NCBI RefSeq assembly: GCF_014201115.1
Contig: NZ_JACHDO010000001.1
Coordinates: forward strand, 1,178,001-1,242,000
DNA: 64,000 nt
Direction: 5' to 3'
DNA from: Nocardiopsis metallicus
Lineage (GTDB): Bacteria > Actinomycetota > Actinomycetes > Streptosporangiales > Streptosporangiaceae
The notes below the pieces were generated by a model. That model did no database searches and had not been told where the DNA came from. It was given only the letters and a program-made list of their open reading frames with translations. A program made the position numbers and the translations under genes. Shown one piece after another: positions 54,866-63,070 of this stretch (position 1 is its first letter; every line of letters starts with the position of its first letter).

Positions 54866-56200
54866 CTACACCGGTGCCGGCGCGTTGATCATGGTGCGGA
54901 AGGTCCGTTTGAGCTGCTGCAGCGCTTCCTCGGGTGTCTGGGTGCCCTGGTGCAGCGCCGTCAGGGGACCTGTGGCGTCGTCCTGCAGGCGCCCGGCCGA
55001 GCCGCTGAACCAGGCCTCGGGTTCGAACTGCACGTTCTCGGCGGCCTCGCGGTACTCCGACTGCGGGTGCAGCCGGTCGTACTCCTCGCTCTCGGCGACC
55101 GGCAGGTAGGCGGGGATGTGGCCCGCGCCCTCGGACCAGGAGAGGCTGTTCCGCAGCATCCACGCCGCGTACTCCAGGGCTGCCCGGGTCCTCGCGGGGT
55201 CGCGGTCGCGCTGGTGCGGGAACACGTAGCAGTGCGAGTCGCCCCGGGTCCGGTGGTTGCCGAAGACGTTGGGGAACTGGGTGACGGAGAAGGACACGTC
55301 CGTGGCGTCCAGTGTGGTCATCTCCCAGTTGCCGTGGATCATCAGCCCCGACTGGCCGTTGGCCAGGTTGGCGGAGGTGTCCGCGCCCTGGGACACACGC
55401 GGCGACAGGCCTTCCTCGGAGAGCCGGTAGAGGAAGTCCATGGCGGCCAGGGCCTTGTCGTCGTCCAGCTCGAAGTCGTCCTCGCCGAAGACGAGCTCAC
55501 CGTCCTGTTGGCGGTACAGAGCCCAGAAGTTGGACCAGGGCCCCCAGGTGTCGAGGGACAGCCCGAAACCGCCGGTGGCGGCCTTGATCTCGCGCAGGGC
55601 CTCGACGTAGGTGTCCCTGCCGTCGAGCGGTACGAGCCGGTCGTCGGAGTCCAGGAGCCCGACCTGGCGGCACACGTCCAGGTTGTAGAACTGCACCAGC
55701 AGATGGGTGTCCAACGGGATGGCGTAGAGCTGCCCCTCGAAGAAGCACTCCTCCCAGATGTTGGGCAGGAACATGGTCTCGTCGATCCCGGCCTCGGCCA
55801 GGGCCGCCGGATCGATGGGGTCCAGGAGGCGGCCCGGGGCCAGGCTCTCCAGCCGGGAGACGTGGACGGTGGCGATGTCGGCGCCGCGCCCTCCGGCCGC
55901 GCCCATGGCGACCTTGGTGTAGAAGGGCGCCCCCCACTCGAAGGTGGTGGCGCGGAAGTCGACGTCGGGGTGTTCCGCCTGATAGTCCTCGTGCATCTGC
56001 AGCATGCGCAGACCGTCACCGCCGCCGAAGAGGTTCCACTGGCGCAGACGGGTGCGCTCACCTGCCAGGGGGTCGTAGGCGCCGCAGCCGGCCGCCGTGA
56101 CCGCGGCCGTGGTCAGGGCGGCGGTGAACAGTGTTCTGCGCCCGACACCGGGTACGGGCGGAGGGTGGTGGGGGGATGGGTGGTGCGAAGTGTCGCGCAC
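54866..56200 (-). CDS. Sugar-binding lipoprotein of the CUT1 transporter, Tat-type signal
   Basis: 444 residues from a GTG at 56200, which has AAGGAGTA a few bases upstream; the longer open frame lacks a ribosome site. The N-terminus contains a twin-arginine motif (GVGRRTLFTAA) and a lipobox ending in Cys near residue 37 (TAAGC), so it is probably exported by Tat and lipid-anchored. The rest is a family-1 solute-binding fold. It should capture arabino-oligosaccharides released by the GH43 and GH62 enzymes. A hairpin precedes the gene at 56224-56248. Confidence 0.92.
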   Translation of the reverse strand: MRDTSHHPSPHHPPPVPGVGRRTLFTAALTTAAVTAAGCGAYDPLAGERTRLRQWNLFGGGDGLRMLQMHEDYQAEHPDVDFRATTFEWGAPFYTKVAMGAAGGRGADIATVHVSRLESLAPGRLLDPIDPAALAEAGIDETMFLPNIWEECFFEGQLYAIPLDTHLLVQFYNLDVCRQVGLLDSDDRLVPLDGRDTYVEALREIKAATGGFGLSLDTWGPWSNFWALYRQQDGELVFGEDDFELDDDKALAAMDFLYRLSEEGLSPRVSQGADTSANLANGQSGLMIHGNWEMTTLDATDVSFSVTQFPNVFGNHRTRGDSHCYVFPHQRDRDPARTRAALEYAAWMLRNSLSWSEGAGHIPAYLPVAESEEYDRLHPQSEYREAAENVQFEPEAWFSGSAGRLQDDATGPLTALHQGTQTPEEALQQLKRTFRTMINAPAPV

Positions 56201-56223
56201 GGTGTACTCCTTGCGCTGGGGGC

Positions 56224-56248
56224 GGGAGGGCCCGGAACGGGCCCTCCC
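56224..56248 (-). terminator. Intercistronic hairpin between araA and the binding-protein gene
   Basis: GGGAGGGCCCG (56224-56234) pairs perfectly with 56238-56248, loop GAA. It has no clear T-run and is likely a partial terminator or mRNA stabiliser that separates araBDA from transporter expression levels. Confidence 0.55.
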
Positions 56249-56289
56249 TCTGGGGGGTGGGGGCGCCGTGCGGCGCCGGGGCCGGTCGC

Positions 56290-57726
56290 TCAGACCGGGG
56301 CGTACTCGATCCCGGCCAGCTCGCACAGGACCTTCCAGTCCTGGGCGATGTGGCCGGAGTTCATGACCATGTGGTGGGTGCCGCCCGCGCGCAGCCAGGC
56401 GTCCATGCAGCCCCGCACCCCAGAGGAGGGACGGAACTGGCCGTAGGGCATCTCCAGCGCGGGCAGTTCGGGGGAGTCCAGCACCTCGCCCTCGGCCACC
56501 ACCAGCCGGAAGCGTTCACCGCCCAGCGAGACCAGGGAGGCCAGGGTCGCCGGGCCCGGCCGGTAGCGGAACAGGATGGTGGGCGGGTCGGCCAGGCCGC
56601 CGATGCCCAGGGGGCGTTTGATCAGGCGGGCCTGCTCGTCCTCGCGCGCCACCCGCCAGTTGCCCTCGCCCATGTGGCTCATCAGGATGGAGTCGCTGGG
56701 GAAGTCCATCGCGTACATCTCGGTGAAGTGGCCGTCCCCGGCCAGGCGGTGGCCCGCGTAGACGATCGACGCCGCCAGGACGTCGCCCTCACCGGCGAAC
56801 CCGTACCCCTGCGCCATCAGGGTGGAGGCGGCGGCCATGGGCAGCCGGGCGAAACGACCGTCCTCGCCGATGGCGTCGAAGTGGGTGGAGTAGGCGCCGC
56901 AGCCGGACTCCTCCAGCAGGTGCTCGATGCCCAACTGCATGCGGGCGTGGTCCTCGCGCTCCTCCTTGGACAGCCGCTCGTCCACGTCGAAGGCGCCGTC
57001 CTCCCACGCCAGCAGGTCGCTCACCGCCTGCTCGGGCAGGTCGGCCATGGTGCGGTGCAGCGTGCCGGGGGCGATGACGTGCACCTCGGGGCCGAGCTTG
57101 CGCAGGAACGCGGTCTCGTCCACCCGGGCGTCGCCCATGCCGTTCATGGGATAGCCGAACACGCCCACGCGCAACCGCCGCAGGGCACTGACGGTGTGCG
57201 CGGCCCGGGCCCAGCGGTCCACCCGCGCGGCGAACTCCTGGCTCTGCCAGTCACCGGTGATGACGTCGAAGTCGACCCCGGCCCGGACCAGCGCGTTGGC
57301 GGTGTCCTGGGCCCCGTGGATGCCCTGGTTGTAGGTCATGTCGTCCATGTTCCAGGACGCGCTCACCGCGGGGTCGGGCTGGGTGTTGGCCAGCGCCACG
57401 GGCAGCCGGGTCCCGGTCAGCGCCCGGGTGACGCGGATGGAGGGGCCGTAGGTGAGCATGACGACCAGGACCCCGTCGAGGTCGGCGCCCTCGAAGTCGC
57501 GGATCGCGCTCTCGGCGTCCTCCCGACCCCGCACCGGCGGGGCCACGGTCCACTCGGCGACCTCCGATAGCCCTTCGGCGAGCCGCTGGGCGTAGGCGGC
57601 CTGGTGTTCGGTGATGCCGGGGATCATGGCGTCGTAGAGCGGCTGCATGATGCCGAGCAGGCCGATCCGGGGGCGGCTGGAACGCACCGCCGGGTTCTGG
57701 CTCGGGGGCGGCGTGGGTAGAGACAC
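56290..57726 (-). CDS. araA: L-arabinose isomerase (L-fucose/L-arabinose isomerase family)
   Basis: 478 residues from a GTG. It belongs to the fucose/arabinose isomerase fold: RIGLLGIMQPLYDAMIPGI at the start, then VVMLTYGPSI, ASWNMDDMTYNQGIHGAQDTAN, a Glu-containing DFPSDSILMSHMGEGNW block and GGTHHMVMNSGHI at the end. It converts L-arabinose to L-ribulose with a metal ion. It is more divergent and shorter than E. coli AraA (500), so I base the substrate on its place between araD and the arabinan genes. It follows araD with a 9-bp gap. Confidence 0.9.
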   Translation of the reverse strand: MSLPTPPPSQNPAVRSSRPRIGLLGIMQPLYDAMIPGITEHQAAYAQRLAEGLSEVAEWTVAPPVRGREDAESAIRDFEGADLDGVLVVMLTYGPSIRVTRALTGTRLPVALANTQPDPAVSASWNMDDMTYNQGIHGAQDTANALVRAGVDFDVITGDWQSQEFAARVDRWARAAHTVSALRRLRVGVFGYPMNGMGDARVDETAFLRKLGPEVHVIAPGTLHRTMADLPEQAVSDLLAWEDGAFDVDERLSKEEREDHARMQLGIEHLLEESGCGAYSTHFDAIGEDGRFARLPMAAASTLMAQGYGFAGEGDVLAASIVYAGHRLAGDGHFTEMYAMDFPSDSILMSHMGEGNWRVAREDEQARLIKRPLGIGGLADPPTILFRYRPGPATLASLVSLGGERFRLVVAEGEVLDSPELPALEMPYGQFRPSSGVRGCMDAWLRAGGTHHMVMNSGHIAQDWKVLCELAGIEYAPV

Positions 57727-57735
57727 AGGGGGTCC

Positions 57736-58431
57736 TTACTGTCCGTAGACGTTCTGGTAGCGGTGGTAGAGGGCGTCCACGTCTTCCTGGGGCAGGCGCT
57801 CGACGGGCCCGCCCTGGCGGGCGATGTGCACGGTGCGGGCCACGTCCTCGCACATCACTGCGGCCTTGACCGCGGCCCTGGCGGTGGCGCCGACGGTGAA
57901 CACACCGTGGCCGCGCATCAGCACGGCCGGGGAGCGTTGGCCCTCCAGGGTCGCGACGATGCCCTTGCCGATGGAGTCGTCGCCGATGAGCGCGAACGGG
58001 CCCACCGGGATGTCCCCGCCGAACTCGTCGGCCATCGCGGTGACGGCGCAGGGGACGGCCTCACCGCGGGCGGCCCAGGCCGTGGCGTAGGGGCTGTGGG
58101 TGTGCACCACCCCGCCCACGTCCGGGAGGGCCCGGTAGACGTAGGCGTGGGCGTCGGTGTCACTGGAGGGTTTGTGGTGTCCTTCGACCAGTCGTCCGTG
58201 CAGGTCGCACACGACCATGTCCGCCGGGGTGATGTCGTCGTAGGAGACACCGCTGGGTTTGATCACCATCAGGTCGGTATCGGGGACGCGCGCCGAGATG
58301 TTGCCGCTGGTCCAGGTGACCAGGTTCCACCGGGGCAGTTCCCCGTGCAGTTCGCAGACCTTCTGGCGCAGGCGTTCCACCTCGGCGCGGTGGTCCGCCA
58401 GCTGTCGCTGGAGCGGGTCGGTTGAGGTCAT
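57736..58431 (-). CDS. araD: L-ribulose-5-phosphate 4-epimerase
   Basis: 231 residues, identical in length to E. coli AraD. The class-II aldolase/epimerase fold shows LVTWTSGNISARVP, VIKPSGVSYDDITPADMVVCDL, the metal-binding HTHSPYATAWAARG histidines and VLMRGHGVFTVGATARAAVKAAVM. It converts L-ribulose-5-phosphate to D-xylulose-5-phosphate, which enters the pentose phosphate pathway. The ATG overlaps the araB stop by 4 bp. Confidence 0.96.
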   Translation of the reverse strand: MTSTDPLQRQLADHRAEVERLRQKVCELHGELPRWNLVTWTSGNISARVPDTDLMVIKPSGVSYDDITPADMVVCDLHGRLVEGHHKPSSDTDAHAYVYRALPDVGGVVHTHSPYATAWAARGEAVPCAVTAMADEFGGDIPVGPFALIGDDSIGKGIVATLEGQRSPAVLMRGHGVFTVGATARAAVKAAVMCEDVARTVHIARQGGPVERLPQEDVDALYHRYQNVYGQ

Positions 58432-60158
58432 CGCTTTCCCTCGGGGGTGGTGGGGCCGCTGGTGTACGCGGCGTGTCGCAGGGACCGCAGGCGGCGCAGG
58501 CTGTCGCTGCCGCCGCGGCCGAAGTGGTCGTGGAGTTCGGAGTAGATGGCGAAGAGGGGGTCGTAGGCGGCGGCCCGCTCCGGGTCGGGGTCGACGGTGC
58601 CCTCGCGTACCCGGCCCATCGCCGCGGAGGCGGCGTGGACGTCGGGGTGGGCCCCGGCGGCGACCGCGGCGTGGATCGCCGAACCCACCGCGCAGCTCTG
58701 CTCCGTGGCCACCACGCGCAGCGGCCGGTTCAGGACGTCGGCGTAGATCTGCAGGACGAAGGGGTTGCGGACCATCCCGCCGCCGATGGTGAGGTCCTCG
58801 ACCGGAACCCCGGCGGCGGTGAAGGCCTCGACGATGGTGCGGGTACCGAAGGCGGTCGCCTCCACCAGCGCCCGGTAGACCTCCTCGGGTCTGGTGGCCA
58901 GGGTCATCCCCACCAGCACGCCGGACAGCGAGTGGTCCACCAGCACCGAGCGGTTGCCGCTGTGCCAGTCCAGGGCCACCAGGCCGTGCTCGCCCACGGC
59001 GGCCTCGGCCGCCTTGCGGGAGAGCAGGTCGTGGACGGAGAGTCCGAGTTCGGCTGCCTCATCGTGGTAGGCGGGCGGCACGTAGGAGTCCACGAACCAG
59101 CCGAAGATGTCGCCCACGCCGCTCTGCCCGGCCTCGTAGCCCCACATGCCCGGGGTGATACCGCCCAGGGCCATGCCGCACATGCCCGGCACCTCGGCCA
59201 GGACCTCGGAGTTCATCACGTGGCAGGTGCTGGTGCCCATGATGGCGAGCATCCGCCCGGGAGCGGTGGTCTGTGCCGTGGCGGCGGTGACGTGCGCGTC
59301 GATGTTGCCGACGGCCACGGGCAGGCCCTCGGGCAGGCCGGTCCAGGCGGCGGCCTGTGCGGTGAGCCCTCCGGCGCGTTCGCCCAGCTGGGACAGGGGG
59401 TGGTCGAGCCTGCTCACGGCGAAGTCGGCGAAGCGGGGGTCCAGGGCGGCGAGGAAGTCCTTGGTGGGCCAGGACCCGTCCTGGTAGATGCCCTTGTAAC
59501 CGGCGGTGGCCGCGTTGCGGGTCTCGTACCCGCACAGCTGCCAGACGATCCAGTCCGCGCCCTCGATCCAGCGTTCGGTGCGCTCGTAGACCCCGGGGTC
59601 GTCGCGCAGGACCTGCAGGGCCTTGGCGAACTGCCACTCGGAGGAGATCTTCCCGCCGTAGCGGGGCAGCCAGGGTTCACCGCGTTCGGCGGCCAGGGCG
59701 TTGATCTCGTCGGCCTCGGGCTGGGCGGCGTGGTGACGCCACAGTTTGGGCCAGGCGTGCGGGCGGCCCGCCAGGTCGGGGAGTTCGCACAGGGGGGTGC
59801 CCTCGGCGGTCACGGGCAGGACGGTACAGGAGGTGAAGTCGGTACCGATCCCGATGACCTGACCGGGGGAGACCCGGGCCTCGCGCAGGGCTGCGGGGAC
59901 GGCCCGGCGCAGGACCTCGCGGTAGTCGTCGGGGTGCTGGAGGGCGGTGTCCGGTTCGAGGGGGTCCGTGTGGCCGGGCAGGTGGTCGGTGATGACCCCG
60001 TGCCGGTAGGTGTACTCGGCCGAACCCAGTTCGGTGCCGTCGGCGACCCGGACCACGACGGCACGGCCGGAGAGGGTTCCGAAGTCGACCCCGAGCACCA
60101 CCGTGTCGGGTTCGGTACCCGCGGAGTGATGATTGTTCGCGCTAACATTCGCGGCCAA
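58428..60158 (-). CDS. araB: Ribulokinase
   Basis: 576 residues of the FGGY kinase family. The ATP-grasping N-lobe begins VVLGVDFGTLSGRAVVV, the active-site region has GTDFTSCTVLPV and GNIDAHVTAATAQT, and the C-lobe has GTSTCHVMNSEVL and GGGMVRNPFVLQIYADVL. It phosphorylates L-ribulose. I use the TTG at 60158 because GAAGGGAA is just upstream and no ATG lies near the N-terminus; the first few residues overlap an operator (60132-60149). It is the first gene of the ara operon. Confidence 0.94.
   Translation of the reverse strand: MAANVSANNHHSAGTEPDTVVLGVDFGTLSGRAVVVRVADGTELGSAEYTYRHGVITDHLPGHTDPLEPDTALQHPDDYREVLRRAVPAALREARVSPGQVIGIGTDFTSCTVLPVTAEGTPLCELPDLAGRPHAWPKLWRHHAAQPEADEINALAAERGEPWLPRYGGKISSEWQFAKALQVLRDDPGVYERTERWIEGADWIVWQLCGYETRNAATAGYKGIYQDGSWPTKDFLAALDPRFADFAVSRLDHPLSQLGERAGGLTAQAAAWTGLPEGLPVAVGNIDAHVTAATAQTTAPGRMLAIMGTSTCHVMNSEVLAEVPGMCGMALGGITPGMWGYEAGQSGVGDIFGWFVDSYVPPAYHDEAAELGLSVHDLLSRKAAEAAVGEHGLVALDWHSGNRSVLVDHSLSGVLVGMTLATRPEEVYRALVEATAFGTRTIVEAFTAAGVPVEDLTIGGGMVRNPFVLQIYADVLNRPLRVVATEQSCAVGSAIHAAVAAGAHPDVHAASAAMGRVREGTVDPDPERAAAYDPLFAIYSELHDHFGRGGSDSLRRLRSLRHAAYTSGPTTPEGKR
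60132..60149. promoter_or_regulatory. LacI-type operator overlapping the araB start
   Basis: ATTGTTCGCGCTAACATT, with the TGTT...AACA core. It lies just inside the araB coding start and 119 bp from the promoter operator at 60251, so it can act as a roadblock or a looping partner. Confidence 0.7.
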
Positions 60159-60250
60159 CGAGAGTTCCCTTCGCGGATGGACGTGCTGAATAGTCCCCCT
60201 TGGCTGGCCAATGTCCGGGACTCCAAGAGGGCTAATGTGACCTGGGCAAT

Positions 60251-60280
60251 ATTGTTGGCGTTAACAATCGATGAAGTCAA
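60251..60280 (-). promoter_or_regulatory. araB promoter with operator in the spacer
   Basis: On the minus strand -35 TTGACT (60275-60280) and a weak -10 AACAAT (60251-60256) have an 18-bp spacer. The operator ATTGTTGGCGTTAACAAT (60251-60268) covers the spacer and -10, as at ytfQ. The leader to araB is about 90 nt. Confidence 0.7.
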
Positions 60281-60319
60281 CCCCCCGAGGGCGCCCAAAC
60301 CCGCACGACGCGCACGACG

Positions 60320-60353
60320 GAGCGCCCGCCCCGAAGAAGGGGAGCGGGCGCTC
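60320..60353 (-). terminator. Terminator hairpin after the MFS gene
   Basis: GAGCGCCCGC plus CCCC pairs with GGGG and GCGGGCGCTC across a short loop with one bulged base. It lies 35 bp past the MFS stop on the minus strand and insulates the araB promoter from upstream transcription. Confidence 0.75.
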
Positions 60354-60388
60354 TGGAAGCGGTGGAGCGGGAGTGGGCCAGCGGCGGG

Positions 60389-61594
60389 TCAGGCCCTGAT
60401 GGCGGATACGGAGGCGGGTTCGGATGCGCGGACGGAGGCCTCCGGGGCGGAGCCCCTGCGGTCGATCAGACCCGCGGTGACGGCGATGCCCAGGCCCGCC
60501 ACGGCGAGGACCGCGCCGATCACCGCCGGGGAGGCGTAGCCGAACCCCATCGCGATACCCAGACCGCCCAGCCAGGCGCCTCCCGCGTTGGCTAGGTTGA
60601 ACGCCGAGTGGTTGGAGGCCGACGCCAGGCTCGGCGCGGTACCCGCCCGGCTCATCACCAGGACCTGAAGGGGTGCGGTCACGCCGAAACCGACGGCGCC
60701 CAGCACCACGACGCCGATCGCGGCGGTCCAGGGGTTCTGCACGGCCACGGCGAACAGCGCGAGCACCACCGCCAGGCCCGCCAGGGAGCCGTAGATGGTG
60801 GGGCGCAGCCAACGGTCGGCGAGCGGGCCCACGATCAGCGAGCCCAGGGTCATGCCCACACCGAACAGCGCCAGCACGATCGGCACTCCGGCGCTGGGCA
60901 TCCCGGCCAGCTCGGTCATCATCGGGGAGATGTAGCTGTAGACGGCGAACACGCCCGCGAAGCCGAACACCGCCGTGAGCAGGCCCAGCAGCACCTGGGG
61001 CCGGGCTAGCGCGGAGAACTCCCCGCGCAGGCCGCCCCGCTGGGCGATGGGCACGTGCGGCACCCAGCGGGCCACCCCGAGGACGGTGAGGGCGGCGATC
61101 GCCGCCACCACCAGGAAGGCGGTGCGCCAGCCGGTCAGCTGGCCCAGCAGGGTTCCCGCGGGCACACCGACGATGTTGGCGATGGTGAGTCCCAGCATCA
61201 CCCGCGCCACCGCAGTGGCCCGGCGGGCGGGCCCGGCCAGGTGGGCCGCGACCAGGGCGGCCACCCCCAGGTAGGCGCCGTGCGGGATGCCGGCGAGGAA
61301 GCGGGCGGCCAGCACGGTCTCGTGCGAAGGCGCCACCACGGTGAGCAGGTTTCCCAGGAGGAAGACCGCCATGAACAGCAGCAGGGCGTTCTTGCGGGGC
61401 AGGCGTGTGCTCAGCGCGGTGAGCAGGGGAGCGCCGACCACCACTCCCAGGGCGTAGGCGGAGATGAGGTGTCCCGCGGTGGGGATGGACACGCCGAGAT
61501 CGGCGGCGACTTCGGGCAGCAGGCCCATGATCACGAACTCGGTGGTGCCGATGGCGAAGGCCCCGAGGGCCAGAGCGAGCAGTGCCAGGCGCAT
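60389..61594 (-). CDS. MFS transporter, DHA1 sugar-efflux-like (AraJ/YdhP type)
   Basis: 401 residues with twelve membrane helices. The start LALGAFAIGTTEFVIMGLLPEVAADLGVSIPTAGHLISAYA is the hallmark of AraJ/YdhP-type DHA1 transporters, and RLPRKNALLLFMAVFLLGN is the loop 2-3 motif. The ATG at 61594 is close to a CGGAAGGGG ribosome site. It may export arabinose, other sugars or drugs; the substrate is open. An unusually perfect palindrome lies 156 bp upstream. Confidence 0.92.
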   Translation of the reverse strand: MRLALLALALGAFAIGTTEFVIMGLLPEVAADLGVSIPTAGHLISAYALGVVVGAPLLTALSTRLPRKNALLLFMAVFLLGNLLTVVAPSHETVLAARFLAGIPHGAYLGVAALVAAHLAGPARRATAVARVMLGLTIANIVGVPAGTLLGQLTGWRTAFLVVAAIAALTVLGVARWVPHVPIAQRGGLRGEFSALARPQVLLGLLTAVFGFAGVFAVYSYISPMMTELAGMPSAGVPIVLALFGVGMTLGSLIVGPLADRWLRPTIYGSLAGLAVVLALFAVAVQNPWTAAIGVVVLGAVGFGVTAPLQVLVMSRAGTAPSLASASNHSAFNLANAGGAWLGGLGIAMGFGYASPAVIGAVLAVAGLGIAVTAGLIDRRGSAPEASVRASEPASVSAIRA

Positions 61595-61749
61595 GGATGT
61601 GCCCCTTCCGGAGGGTGGTGGAGTGTGTGCGGTGTCCGCGCGGCCTCGCGGGCGTCGGCCCAGACGTGATGGCGGGGTGGGGCGTCGATGCCCTGGGAGG
61701 TTCGTCGCCGTGTGATCGGGCGCGGTCCGGATTCGGGGTCGCGCCAAGT

Positions 61750-61769
61750 GATTTAGCACGTGCTAAATC
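61750..61769. promoter_or_regulatory. Perfect 20-bp palindrome upstream of the MFS gene
   Basis: GATTTAGCACGTGCTAAATC, perfect dyad symmetry, AT-rich arms in GC-rich surroundings. It probably binds a dimeric regulator (LacI, MarR or TetR type). Its arms differ from the arabinose operators, so a different protein is expected, possibly the LacI gene at 61875. Confidence 0.75.
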
Positions 61770-61874
61770 AATGATGTCACCTATGAGCGCCGATCATCAA
61801 CGGCGCGGCGCGTGATCTGCCTCGCGCCGGGCCCGGGCGGGCGCCCGGGGCCTGTGGGATCCAGCGGGCGAGGT

Positions 61875-62915
61875 TCAGGAACAGGCGGGGCGCGGGGGAG
61901 CGGTGCTTCCGCGAACGGTGAGCGTGGTGGGCAGCACCACGTGGGTGCACTCGGTGCGCCCCTCCTCCAGACGTTCGGCCACCGCGCCCAGAGTGAGCTC
62001 GGCGATGCGGGTCACGTCCTGACGGACCGAGGTCAGACTCAGGAACGACAACCGGGCGGCCCGGCTGTCGTCGTAGCCCACCACCGACACCTCCTCGGGC
62101 ACCGAACGACCCGCGCGCAGCAGAGTCTCCAACAGTCCGCGCGCGGACTGGTCGTTGCAGCACACCACGGCCGTCGGCAGTTCCTCGCGGGCCAGCAGAG
62201 CGGCCGCGGCGCGGGCCCCCGCCTCCTCGGTGTAGGCGCCCGGCACCAGGTCCACGAACCCGTCCAGGCCGTGTGCGCGCATGCCCTCCAGGTAACCGGT
62301 CCGGCGCTCGGGGGCACTGGGCAGGTCACCGCCGTGCACGTGTGCGATGCGCCGGTGGCCCAGGGCGACCAGGTGGTCGACCGCCTGACGCACCCCGGAG
62401 ACGGCGTCGGTGCGCACACTGTCCGTCCCGGCCGCGTTGGTGCGCTGACCGATCTCCACCACGGGCACCCGCTCGGCGACCCTGGCCAGGTCCTCGGGGG
62501 CCTGCGCGGACATCCCGATCAGTACCAGCGCCTCGCAGCGCAGCCCCACGAGTTCGTCGATCGCCTGGCGTTCGGTGCGGTTGGCCAGCATGGCGCTCAG
62601 GGCCACGCTGTAGTCGAGCCGGGCCGCCTCCGGGTACAGCGCCTCGACCAGGTCGGCGTCCATCGGGTGCTCCATGGTGAAGAGCACGCCCACCTGACGG
62701 CTGCGGGCCCGGCGCAGCAGCTGGGCGGCGGTGTCGGCGCGGTAGCCGAGTTCCTCGGCGGCGCGCAGCACCCGCTCCCGGGTGGCGGCACTGGGGCCCG
62801 GGCGGTCGCCCAGGACCAGCGAGACCAGCTGCCGGGAGACCCCCAGGTGCGCCGCGACATCGGCCATGGTCGGCCGCCCGCCGGGTGCCCCGCCACCGCT
62901 GTTCCCACTCGCCAC
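61875..62915 (-). CDS. LacI-family transcriptional regulator
   Basis: 346 residues from a GTG at 62915 that follows GGGAGGGGA; the frame is open further upstream but the HTH fits this start. The HTH is PTMADVAAHLGVSRQLVSLVLG, the hinge GYRADTAAQLLRRAR, and the effector domain contains IAHVHGGDLPSAPERRTGYLEGM and VSVVGYDDSRAARLSFLSLTSVRQD. It is in the same direction as the MFS gene and the ara operon. It is a candidate regulator of the palindrome at 61750 or of the arabinose operators; the sequence alone cannot decide. Confidence 0.9.
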   Translation of the reverse strand: MASGNSGGGAPGGRPTMADVAAHLGVSRQLVSLVLGDRPGPSAATRERVLRAAEELGYRADTAAQLLRRARSRQVGVLFTMEHPMDADLVEALYPEAARLDYSVALSAMLANRTERQAIDELVGLRCEALVLIGMSAQAPEDLARVAERVPVVEIGQRTNAAGTDSVRTDAVSGVRQAVDHLVALGHRRIAHVHGGDLPSAPERRTGYLEGMRAHGLDGFVDLVPGAYTEEAGARAAAALLAREELPTAVVCCNDQSARGLLETLLRAGRSVPEEVSVVGYDDSRAARLSFLSLTSVRQDVTRIAELTLGAVAERLEEGRTECTHVVLPTTLTVRGSTAPPRPACS

Positions 62916-63070
62916 TTCGGTCCCCTCCCACGCAGGCGCATCGTACCGTTGTCCGGGCCCGAACCAAGGATCCTCCCGGCGACGAACCTTCCGCGTTACC
63001 GGGACATCAGAACGTCCGGGGCGAGTCCCCCAGCTCACCTCCTTCGCCGACCTCCTCATGAAGGGCACCG

